Source of the DNA: Serratia proteamaculans_D
Lineage (GTDB): Bacteria; Pseudomonadota; Gammaproteobacteria; Enterobacterales; Enterobacteriaceae
Reading direction: 5' to 3' (one strand)
Assembly: GCF_049959315.1 (NCBI RefSeq)
Contig: NZ_CP188201.1
Length of the DNA: 64,000 nucleotides
Under the pieces are notes generated by a model. The model searched no databases, was not told the origin of the DNA, and saw only the letters and a program-made list of their open reading frames with translations. Positions 44,481-51,807 of this stretch are shown one piece after another (the stretch's first letter is position 1; each line of letters begins with the position of its first letter). Made by a program: the position numbers and the translations under genes.

Positions 44481-45452
44481 ATGGAAACAAAACAGCAGGT
44501 CGGAATTGGCATTTCTCTGGCGGTGACTACGGCAGTTTGCTGGGGCGCATTGCCGATTGCGATGAAAGAAGTGCTGGTAGTGATGGATCCGTTTACCATC
44601 GTTTGGTATCGATTTACCATGGCTGCACTTGGGTTGGGGCTGATTTTGGCCGTGCGCGGCAAGTTGCCGCCGGTGACCCTGTTCCGTCAACCGCGCTGGT
44701 TGTTGATGCTGGTCATCGCCACCGCAGGCCTGCTGGGGAATTTTATTTTCTTCAGCTCTTCGCTGCAGTATCTCAGCCCGACAGCATCACAGGTGATCGG
44801 CCAGTTATCGCCGGTCGGCATGATGTTTGCCAGCGTGCTGATTTTAAAAGAGCGGATGCGTATCACTCAGGTGATTGGCGCGCTGATGCTGATCTGCGGG
44901 TTGCTGTTGTTTTTCAACGTCAGCCTGATTGAGATTTTCACCCGCCTGACAGATTACACCCTTGGGGTGTTGCTGGGTGTGTGTGCGGCAATGGTCTGGG
45001 TCACTTATGGCGTTGCGCAGAAAGTGTTGCTGCGTCGATTGGCCTCGCCGCAAATTCTGGTAATGTTGTACACTTTATGTGCAGTGGCGTTATTTCCTTT
45101 GGCCAGGCCAGAGGGGATTTTTCAGCTCAGCGGCTGGCAATTAGCCTGTTTGCTGTTCTGTGGTGCCAACACGCTGATTGGTTATGGTGCGCTGGCTGAA
45201 GCAATGGCGCGCTGGCAGGCGGCACAGGTGAGTGCGTTAGTTACGCTGACACCGCTGTTTACCCTGCTTTTTTCAGATTTATTGGCGCTGGCCTGGCCAC
45301 ACGTATTCGCCGCCCCGACCTTAAATGTCGTCGGCTATGTCGGTGCTTTCGTGGTGGTAGCGGGCGCCATGTTTTCCGCAATTGGTCACCGTTGGTGGCC
45401 GCGACGGGCAGAACCCCGCCTGGTTGCTCCTTTGAAGCAGCCCGGTGAATGA
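44481..45452 (+). CDS. yhbE: EamA/DMT-family transporter YhbE
   Basis: A 10-helix drug/metabolite transporter with two EamA repeats; the second repeat begins near residue 155. Substrate unknown. The sequence matches E. coli YhbE (CWGALPIAMKEVLVVMDP and LQYLSPTASQVIGQLSPVGM) and it lies between rpmA and obgE as there. The start at 44481 has AAAGGTAAG upstream and gives 323 residues; an earlier ATG at 44448 overlaps the terminator region. obgE starts 16 bases after its stop. Confidence 0.9.
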   Translation: METKQQVGIGISLAVTTAVCWGALPIAMKEVLVVMDPFTIVWYRFTMAALGLGLILAVRGKLPPVTLFRQPRWLLMLVIATAGLLGNFIFFSSSLQYLSPTASQVIGQLSPVGMMFASVLILKERMRITQVIGALMLICGLLLFFNVSLIEIFTRLTDYTLGVLLGVCAAMVWVTYGVAQKVLLRRLASPQILVMLYTLCAVALFPLARPEGIFQLSGWQLACLLFCGANTLIGYGALAEAMARWQAAQVSALVTLTPLFTLLFSDLLALAWPHVFAAPTLNVVGYVGAFVVVAGAMFSAIGHRWWPRRAEPRLVAPLKQPGE

Positions 45453-45468
45453 TTTACGGAGACGGTAA

Positions 45469-46641
45469 ATGAAGTTTGTAGATGAAGCAGCGATCTTGGT
45501 CGTTGCAGGTGACGGTGGTAATGGTTGCGTCAGCTTCCGTCGCGAAAAATATATCCCGAATGGCGGGCCTGATGGTGGTGACGGCGGCGATGGCGGCGAC
45601 GTCTATCTGTTGGCGGACGAAAACCTCAACACGCTGATCGACTACCGCTTTGAGAAATCTTTCCGCGCCGAACGTGGCCAGAACGGTCAGAGTCGTGACT
45701 GTACCGGTAAGCGTGGTAAAGATATTACCATCAAGGTTCCGGTTGGTACTCGCGTGCAGGATCAGGGCACCGGCGAGATCCTCGGTGACATGACCCGTCA
45801 TGAGCAGCGTCTGATGGTGGCGAAGGGCGGTTGGCACGGTTTGGGCAACACCCGTTTTAAATCATCCGTTAACCGTGCTCCGCGCCAGAAAACTCTGGGC
45901 ACCGCCGGAGAGGCTCGTGACATCCTGCTGGAGCTGCTGCTGCTGGCAGATGTGGGTATGCTGGGCCTGCCGAACGCCGGCAAGTCGACCTTTATCCGCG
46001 CAGTGTCTGCTGCCAAGCCAAAGGTTGCCGACTATCCGTTTACCACTCTGGTGCCAAGCCTGGGTGTGGTACGTATGGATCACGAGCAAAGCTTCGTGGT
46101 TGCCGATATCCCGGGTCTGATCGAAGGTGCCTCTGACGGCGCTGGCCTGGGTATTCGCTTCCTGAAGCATCTGGAGCGCTGCCGCGTGCTGTTGCACCTG
46201 GTGGATATCGCCCCGATCGATGAATCTGATCCGGTAGAAAATGCCAAAGTCATCATCAATGAGTTGAATCAGTACAGCGAGAATCTGTCGCAGAAGCCAC
46301 GCTGGCTGGTTTTCAACAAGATTGATGTGATTGGTGAAGAAGAAGCTGCCGAACGTGCCAAGGCGATTGCAGAGGGCATGGGCTGGGAAGGCAAGTACTA
46401 CATGATCTCCGCCGTCAATCGTGAAGGTGTCAATGCGCTGTGCTGGGATGTGATGAAGTTTATCAATACCCAGCCGAAAGCCATGGCCATTGAAGAAAGC
46501 GCGCCGGAGAAAGTCGAGTTCATGTGGGATGATTACCACCGTGAACAGATCGCTGAAGTGGAAGCTGAAGCTGATGACGACTGGGATGACGACTGGGATG
46601 AAGAGGACGACGAAGGCGTCGAAATCATTTACCAGAAGTAA
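45469..46641 (+). CDS. obgE: GTPase ObgE (CgtA)
   Basis: ObgE is an essential GTPase acting in late 50S assembly and the stringent response. The glycine-rich Obg domain (1-158) has the GGPDGGDGGDGGDVYL loop. The G domain begins near 160: G1 GLPNAGKS, the DIPGLIEGA G3 and the NKID G4. The last 30 residues are strongly acidic (Asp/Glu/Trp repeats such as DDDWDDDWDEEDD). At 390 residues it is the E. coli length. A terminator at 46654 separates it from the convergent pmrB. Confidence 0.97.
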   Translation: MKFVDEAAILVVAGDGGNGCVSFRREKYIPNGGPDGGDGGDGGDVYLLADENLNTLIDYRFEKSFRAERGQNGQSRDCTGKRGKDITIKVPVGTRVQDQGTGEILGDMTRHEQRLMVAKGGWHGLGNTRFKSSVNRAPRQKTLGTAGEARDILLELLLLADVGMLGLPNAGKSTFIRAVSAAKPKVADYPFTTLVPSLGVVRMDHEQSFVVADIPGLIEGASDGAGLGIRFLKHLERCRVLLHLVDIAPIDESDPVENAKVIINELNQYSENLSQKPRWLVFNKIDVIGEEEAAERAKAIAEGMGWEGKYYMISAVNREGVNALCWDVMKFINTQPKAMAIEESAPEKVEFMWDDYHREQIAEVEAEADDDWDDDWDEEDDEGVEIIYQK

Positions 46642-46653
46642 TCTTGTGAAGAG

Positions 46654-46685
46654 AGGGGCTCAGTTAACACTGGGCCCTTTTTTTA
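46654..46685 (+). terminator. obgE terminator
   Basis: A 10-pair stem (46654-46663 with 46670-46679, including G-T pairs), a 6-base loop and a run of Ts. It reaches into the pmrB stop codon. Confidence 0.85.
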
Positions 46686-47744
46686 TTTCAGGGCGTTTTC
46701 CGGTAGCCAGCATTGCGCCTTGAGTCCACTGGTATCCTGACGGTTTTCCAGGGTTAAACGCCCCTGATGCAGCTGCACAATACGAGTTACGATATTCAAT
46801 CCCAATCCACTGCCGCCATAGCGTTGATCCATACGGCGGAAGGCCTGCGTGAGTTCCCCCGCTGATTCCTCTTTGACGCCCGGACCTTCATCGATCACTT
46901 GTAGTCGGTAACCACGTTCCTGCGCAGAAAGTTCTACCTGGATCCTGCTACCCTCAGGGCTGTACCTATGGGCATTCTCCACCAGGTTACGCAGCAGCAG
47001 ACGTAACAGTACCGGGTCACCATGCACCGGGGCAGCGGCAGGAAGCTGCCATTGCAAACTTTGCTCGCGTTGTGCGGCCAACTCCTCAAGTTCTTCCCGC
47101 AGCGGTTGGATCACATCGCTCACCCAATCGAAGCGTTGATAATGACCACTGGCAAAATCTTGCCCGGCGCGTGCAAGCATCAGCAATTGTTCGACGGTGT
47201 GCATCAGTTGGTCAATGCGCTTAATCAGTGGCCCACTTTGCGGGACCCCCTGTTTTTCCATTAACTCCAGATGCAGGCGGATCCCCGCCAGAGGCGTGCG
47301 TAGCTCATGGGCGGCGTCGGCAGTAAACAGTCGTTCCTGCTGGATGGTGTTATCCAGCCGTGAGAACAATTGGTTGAGCGTAGTGGTGACCGCCATTATT
47401 TCGAGGCTGTCGCTGTTGAGCGGCAGCGGTGTCAGATTATCGGCAGAGCGTTTTTCGAGCCGTTGTTGCAGCTGATTGAGCGGGCGGATAATCCAGCTGA
47501 TGGCCCAAAATGAGGCGAGTAAAGTCACGATCATCATGATCAATGAAGGGGCGAGCAGTGATGCTATCGCTTCGGCAATTTCTGTATCGACACGCTCGGT
47601 GCGAACCTTGGCTGACAGGGTTTCATCCACCAGGAAGCTGATTTGCTCCTGGCTTTCATGCCACAACCAAAAGGCACTGATAAGCTGGGTGACCAAAAGG
47701 ATCAGCGCCAGCATCAACAACAGACGACGGCGCATGCTGATCAT
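46683..47744 (-). CDS. pmrB: Sensor histidine kinase PmrB (BasS)
   Basis: A membrane histidine kinase of 353 residues. TM1 is at about 7-28 and TM2 at about 65-85, leaving a small periplasmic loop with two ExxE motifs (30-33 and 55-58), like the iron-sensing motifs of Salmonella PmrB. HAMP follows, then the H-box AAHELRTPLAGIRLHLE with the phospho-accepting histidine at 146, and the ATPase domain (NLVENAHRYSPEGS and GGSGLGLNIV). PmrAB controls lipid A modification and polymyxin resistance. It overlaps pmrA by 4 bases. Confidence 0.9.
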   Translation of the reverse strand: MISMRRRLLLMLALILLVTQLISAFWLWHESQEQISFLVDETLSAKVRTERVDTEIAEAIASLLAPSLIMMIVTLLASFWAISWIIRPLNQLQQRLEKRSADNLTPLPLNSDSLEIMAVTTTLNQLFSRLDNTIQQERLFTADAAHELRTPLAGIRLHLELMEKQGVPQSGPLIKRIDQLMHTVEQLLMLARAGQDFASGHYQRFDWVSDVIQPLREELEELAAQREQSLQWQLPAAAPVHGDPVLLRLLLRNLVENAHRYSPEGSRIQVELSAQERGYRLQVIDEGPGVKEESAGELTQAFRRMDQRYGGSGLGLNIVTRIVQLHQGRLTLENRQDTSGLKAQCWLPENALK

Positions 47745-48403
47745 GATGAGGACTCCAGGCGATAGCCGATACCGCGCACGGTGCGGATGCGATCTTTACC
47801 CAATTTGCGGCGCAGGTTATGGATATGCACTTCCAGCGTGTTGGAGCCCAAATCATCCTGCCAGGTATAGAGATCCTGCTGCAACAGCTCACGATTGACC
47901 GTTTGTCCGGCGCGCATCATCAGACGTGACAGGATGGCGAACTCTTTCGGGGTGACTTCCACCGGCTGTTGCTGAACATAAACCTGCTGACTGGAGAGAT
48001 TGAGTTGGAGGTCATCGAGCTGCATGAGGTTGTCACTGTGGCCCTGATAGCGACGGATCAGCGCCCGCACGCGCGCCTGCAGTTCAACCAACGCGAAGGG
48101 TTTCACCAGGTAATCGTCGGCACCGGCATCCAGCCCATCAACACGGTCTTCAAGCGCATCGCGTGCGGTCAGGATCAGCACCGGCAACTCGACTTGCTGA
48201 CGGCGCCACTGCCGAAGCAGGCTGGCGCCGTCCATGTCAGGCAGTCCCAGATCGAGGATAATCATGCTGTACTGACTGGTGAGGAGCAGTGCATTGGCTT
48301 CCGCCGCCGTAGCAGCGCAGTCGCAGGCATAGCCCTCCCCAGCTAATGCCAGGGCCAGGCCTTGCTGCAGCAGCTCATCGTCTTCAACAATCAGCAGTTT
48401 CAT
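47741..48403 (-). CDS. pmrA: Response regulator PmrA (BasR)
   Basis: A 220-residue OmpR-family regulator. The receiver domain has LLIVEDDELLQQ at the start, the phosphorylated aspartate at 51 (IILDLGLPDMDG) and conserved Lys at about 101. A winged-helix DNA-binding domain follows (VTPKEFAILSRLMMRAGQ, then HIHNLRRKLG). It precedes pmrB with a 4-base overlap and follows dacB by 8 bases, so dacB-pmrA-pmrB probably form one transcript. E. coli carries this pair elsewhere, next to eptA; here it lies between obgE and dacB. Confidence 0.92.
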   Translation of the reverse strand: MKLLIVEDDELLQQGLALALAGEGYACDCAATAAEANALLLTSQYSMIILDLGLPDMDGASLLRQWRRQQVELPVLILTARDALEDRVDGLDAGADDYLVKPFALVELQARVRALIRRYQGHSDNLMQLDDLQLNLSSQQVYVQQQPVEVTPKEFAILSRLMMRAGQTVNRELLQQDLYTWQDDLGSNTLEVHIHNLRRKLGKDRIRTVRGIGYRLESSS

Positions 48404-48411
48404 CGTAACCC

Positions 48412-49845
48412 TCAGTTATTCTGGTAAATATCCCGGTACAGACGGCTTTCGAAACGTACCAATGGAGCGCGGCGCTGTTTCTGATCTTCCGGCGGTACGG
48501 CATAGCCCGACAGATATTGTACGAATGCAAAACGCTGGCCACTGGCGGTGGTGATAAACCCTGCCAGGTTATACACGCCTTGCAACGCCCCGGTTTTAGC
48601 GGAAACCTTCCCGTCGACACCGGCTTCATGCAGACCACCACGGTAACGTAAGGTACCGTCGTAGCCAGACAGCGGCAGCATTGAAATAAAGTTCAGCTCA
48701 CTGTCATGTTGCGCGATGTACTGCAACGCCTGCATCATGGTTGCCGGGGCCAGCAGGTTATGGCGTGACAGGCCTGAGCCGTCCACCACGATGCTGTTGC
48801 CCAAATCGACACCGGCTTTCTGACGAAGTACCTGACGCACGGCATCGGCACCGGCACGCCAGGTGCCCGGTACGCCAAAACGTTCATGGCCGATAGTGCG
48901 GAATACGGTATCTGCGATCATGTTGTCCGATTTCTTCAGCATGATCTTCAGCAACTCGTGCAGCGGCGCTGATTGAGCCTGTGCGATCACCGTTCCCTTC
49001 AGGCCAGGTTGGGTCTGACGCTTCAGGTGGCCGTCGATCTGAATACCGGCCTGCTTCAGCTCATCTTTCAAAATAGCCCCGGCATAGCTGGCACCATCCT
49101 GAATGGCGAAGGCCAGCGGCAGCGGATCGCTGCGTTGGGTCAGACAGCCGGTCAGGGTAAAGCGATTCAACTCGCCCGGCACCACATCCAGCTCACAATA
49201 TTGGGCGTCTGCGGAGCCTTTGGCCAGCGTGCGCACCTGGCTGAACATATTGACCGGGTAGTACGAGGCCACGCGAATAAAGGCCATATCACCCGGATTT
49301 GGCGCGCTGTACAGCGAAACCGAGAAGCAGTTGCGATCAACTATCGCTGCCGCCGGTGGTGCGCTGAAGCACTGGGTCAGGTCGTTCCACGGCCAGCCGG
49401 GGGCTTTGTCATGGCTGGCGAATACCGAAGTATCAACCAGCACATCGCCGGTGATCTGGCGTACACCCTGCTTTTTCAGGATCGCCACCATGTTGCGCAG
49501 GCTTTGGCGCTTAAAGGTCGGATCGCCGCTGAAGCGGGCAATCAGGTTGCCTCGCAGCACGCCGTCACTGATATCACCCTGGCTTTCCAGCGTGGTGGTG
49601 AAGCGATAGTCGGGGCCGAGCTGCAATAATGCAGCCAGCGCGGTCAGCACTTTCTGGGTACTGGCCGGCAACGCCATTTGCTGAGAGTGATAATCGATGG
49701 TCGGTGCGTCTGCGCCGATCTTCTGAACTACCAGGGCAAGGTTGGCCCCATCAGGCAAATATTGTGTGTAATCTTCAACCGGGGCCGCATTCGCATTTAG
49801 AACAAATGCGCAAGCCAATGCACTGACAATTCGTGAAAAACGCAT
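48412..49845 (-). CDS. dacB: D-alanyl-D-alanine carboxypeptidase/endopeptidase DacB (PBP4)
   Basis: A periplasmic penicillin-binding protein 4 of 477 residues. The signal peptide (MRFSRIVSALACAFVLNANA) is followed by the catalytic STQK tetrad at 62-65 (SxxK), the SDN motif (MLKKSDNMIADTV) and KTG in SAKTGALQG. It splits peptide cross-links and trims stem peptides. A large inserted domain between SxxK and SxN is normal for this class C PBP. It is divergent from greA. Confidence 0.95.
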   Translation of the reverse strand: MRFSRIVSALACAFVLNANAAPVEDYTQYLPDGANLALVVQKIGADAPTIDYHSQQMALPASTQKVLTALAALLQLGPDYRFTTTLESQGDISDGVLRGNLIARFSGDPTFKRQSLRNMVAILKKQGVRQITGDVLVDTSVFASHDKAPGWPWNDLTQCFSAPPAAAIVDRNCFSVSLYSAPNPGDMAFIRVASYYPVNMFSQVRTLAKGSADAQYCELDVVPGELNRFTLTGCLTQRSDPLPLAFAIQDGASYAGAILKDELKQAGIQIDGHLKRQTQPGLKGTVIAQAQSAPLHELLKIMLKKSDNMIADTVFRTIGHERFGVPGTWRAGADAVRQVLRQKAGVDLGNSIVVDGSGLSRHNLLAPATMMQALQYIAQHDSELNFISMLPLSGYDGTLRYRGGLHEAGVDGKVSAKTGALQGVYNLAGFITTASGQRFAFVQYLSGYAVPPEDQKQRRAPLVRFESRLYRDIYQNN

Positions 49846-49910
49846 AATCTCGGGATAACAGCTGGATAACGTGCCGTCATACTACGGTGCATTCAGGGAA
49901 AAAGTAAACG

Positions 49911-49949
49911 ATGACCCTCAAGGAACTCTAGGCTAAAATGCGTATCAAA
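49911..49949 (+). promoter_or_regulatory. Overlapping sigma-70 and sigma-E promoters of greA
   Basis: ATGACC (49911-49916), 17 bases, and TAAAAT (49934-49939) form a sigma-70 promoter. GGAACTC (49922-49928), 16 bases, and TCAAA (49945-49949) match the sigma-E consensus. E. coli greA is known to have both kinds, so the agreement is meaningful. Confidence 0.7.
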
Positions 49950-50002
49950 ATGCAAAATCGATCCTGACTTGGGCAACTGTTCCGAGTCAGGCTTCTTTTG
50001 TT
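49950..50002 (+). ncRNA. graL: GraL-like attenuated leader of greA
   Basis: A strong terminator sits in the greA leader: CCTGACTTGGG (49963-49973) pairs with TTCCGAGTCAGG-type sequence (49981-49991), with a 7-base loop and the T-rich tail TTCTTTTGTTT ending near 50002. Transcripts starting about 49946-49955 would end here, about 50 bases long, and some would read through into greA. E. coli makes such short GraL transcripts from the same position. Conserved function is inference. Confidence 0.65.
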
Positions 50003-50101
50003 TGTCGCCTGGAGGCGGGGGGCATGTAGCCACCGTTTTTTCATTCGAACACGTCAGGATGACGGTTATTTGAACAGGAAAGATTTAGAGGTATTTAGCT
50101 T

Positions 50102-50578
50102 ATGAAACAGATTCCGATGACCTTGTTTGGCGCTGAAAAACTGCGCGAAGAACTCGAATATTTGAAAGGCGTGCGCCGTCCGAAAATCATTGCGGATATC
50201 GCTGACGCCCGTGAACACGGCGATTTGAAAGAAAACGCAGAGTACCACGCCGCTCGTGAGCAGCAGGGTTTCTGCGAAGGGCGTATCCAGGAAATTGAAG
50301 CCAAGTTGTCCAACGCGCAGGTGATTGATATCACCAAGATGCCTAACAATGGCCGCGTGATTTTTGGCTCCACCGTATCGGTGATGAACCTCGATAGCGA
50401 AGAAGAAGTGACCTACCGCATCGTTGGCGATGACGAGGCCGATTTCAAGAAAAATCTGATTTCGGTGAATTCGCCTATGGCGCGCGGTTTGATCGGTAAA
50501 GAAGTTGATGACGTGGTAGTGATAAAAACCCCGGGTGGCGATGTCGATTATGAGATCTTGAAGGTTGATTATCTCTGA
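50102..50578 (+). CDS. greA: Transcription elongation factor GreA
   Basis: GreA rescues backtracked RNA polymerase by stimulating transcript cleavage. The N-terminal coiled coil carries the acidic tip ADIADAREHGDLKENAEY (residues 34-51, with D41 and E44), and an FKBP-like C-terminal domain ends the protein. The length, 158 residues, is normal. The leader upstream has an attenuator (GraL-like). Confidence 0.98.
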   Translation: MKQIPMTLFGAEKLREELEYLKGVRRPKIIADIADAREHGDLKENAEYHAAREQQGFCEGRIQEIEAKLSNAQVIDITKMPNNGRVIFGSTVSVMNLDSEEEVTYRIVGDDEADFKKNLISVNSPMARGLIGKEVDDVVVIKTPGGDVDYEILKVDYL

Positions 50579-50626
50579 TCGCTCTGCATTCGTTCAGAAA
50601 ATCGCCAGGGTTTTGTAAAGAAAGGA

Positions 50627-50648
50627 AAAAGGCCGCACGCGGCCTTTT
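50627..50648. terminator. Terminator between greA and yhbY
   Basis: AAAAGGCCG and its complement flank a 4-base loop, with A and T runs on either side, serving two convergent genes. Confidence 0.85.
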
Positions 50649-50692
50649 ATCTGAATCAGGTGCATGGCACCTTTTCGTTAACCCAATGCTTA

Positions 50693-50986
50693 TTAACGCG
50701 GTAGACTGATCTTGCGCTCTTTAGACGGGCGGTAAAGAATAAGCGTACTGCCGATGACTTGCACGTTGCAGGCACCCGTTTCACGCACGATAGCGTCGGC
50801 GATCAGGGTTTTGGTTTCGCGATCTTCAGCAGCGATTTTTACCTTGATCAGCTCATGATGCTCCAGAGCCTGTTCAATTTCAGCCAGCACCCCTTCGGTG
50901 AGACCGTTATTACCCAGCATGACAACCGGTTTTAACGGATGCGCCAGGCCTTTCAGGTGCTGTTTTTGTTTATTATTCAGATTCAT
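50693..50986 (-). CDS. yhbY: RNA-binding CRM-domain protein YhbY
   Basis: A 97-residue CRM domain protein associated with pre-50S ribosomes in E. coli. The GxxG-type loop of the RNA-binding face is in LGNNGLTEGVLAEIEQALEHH. The C-terminal tail is basic. It lies divergent from rlmE across 144 bases. Confidence 0.92.
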   Translation of the reverse strand: MNLNNKQKQHLKGLAHPLKPVVMLGNNGLTEGVLAEIEQALEHHELIKVKIAAEDRETKTLIADAIVRETGACNVQVIGSTLILYRPSKERKISLPR

Positions 50987-51009
50987 TGTCTTTTTTGCTT
51001 AAGTTGGGA

Positions 51010-51037
51010 TTGAAAACGGTACATTCTACCGCCATCT
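51010..51037 (+). promoter_or_regulatory. Heat-shock (sigma-32) promoter for rlmE-ftsH
   Basis: TTGAAA (51010-51015), a 14-base spacer and CGCCATCT (51030-51037) fit the sigma-32 consensus CTTGAAA-N13-15-CCCCATnT with one mismatch in the -10 element. E. coli rlmE-ftsH is heat-induced from a promoter in the same place. Confidence 0.7.
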
Positions 51038-51130
51038 CATGTATATCACCAAATCGGTCTTCACCGGTGTGAGTCTACGTGAGCTGCGAACCTGACATTA
51101 AGACTCTTTTTATGATAGTTGGAAAACGAG

Positions 51131-51760
51131 ATGGCTAATAAAAAGCGTTCTGCTAGCTCCAGTCGCTGGTTACAAGAACACTTTAGCGATAAATATGTTC
51201 AACAGGCGCAGAAAAAAGGGCTGCGTTCGCGCGCCTGGTTTAAACTTGATGAAATACAGCAGAGTGACAAACTGTTTAAACCCGGCATGACCGTAGTGGA
51301 CTTAGGTGCGGCACCGGGTGGTTGGTCGCAATATGTCGTGACCCAGATCGGCGGTTCCGGCCGCATCATCGCCTGTGATATTTTGCCAATGGATCCTATC
51401 GTTGGCGTCGATTTCCTTCAGGGCGATTTTCGTGATGAACTGGTGCTCAAGGCTCTGTTGGAACGTGTAGGTGAAAGCAAGGTTCAGGTGGTTATGTCTG
51501 ACATGGCCCCGAATATGAGTGGCACTCCGGCCGTCGATATTCCAAGATCGATGTACCTGGTGGAATTAGCACTGGGAATGTGTCGTGATGTCCTCGCACC
51601 AGGCGGAAGTTTCCTGGTGAAGGTGTTCCAGGGAGATGGTTTTGACGAGTACCTACGGGAAATTCGCTCCCTGTTTACGAAGGTTAAGATTCGTAAGCCA
51701 GACGCTTCCCGCGCACGTTCGCGCGAAGTGTACATTGTAGCGACAGGGCGCAAGCTGTAG
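51131..51760 (+). CDS. rlmE: 23S rRNA (uridine-2'-O)-methyltransferase RlmE (FtsJ)
   Basis: RlmE methylates U2552 in the A-site loop of 23S rRNA; it is induced by heat. The SAM-binding motif VVDLGAAPGGWSQYV lies near residue 53. The K38-D124-K164-E199 type catalytic tetrad is supported by MSDMAPNMSG and FLVKVFQGDGFDEYL. The ATG at 51131 gives 209 residues as in E. coli; a TTG at 51119 would add four residues. ftsH follows after 47 bases. Confidence 0.96.
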   Translation: MANKKRSASSSRWLQEHFSDKYVQQAQKKGLRSRAWFKLDEIQQSDKLFKPGMTVVDLGAAPGGWSQYVVTQIGGSGRIIACDILPMDPIVGVDFLQGDFRDELVLKALLERVGESKVQVVMSDMAPNMSGTPAVDIPRSMYLVELALGMCRDVLAPGGSFLVKVFQGDGFDEYLREIRSLFTKVKIRKPDASRARSREVYIVATGRKL

Positions 51761-51807
51761 TACCCTAACGCTGTTTGTTAACACAGTTGTAATATGAGGT
51801 TAATCCC

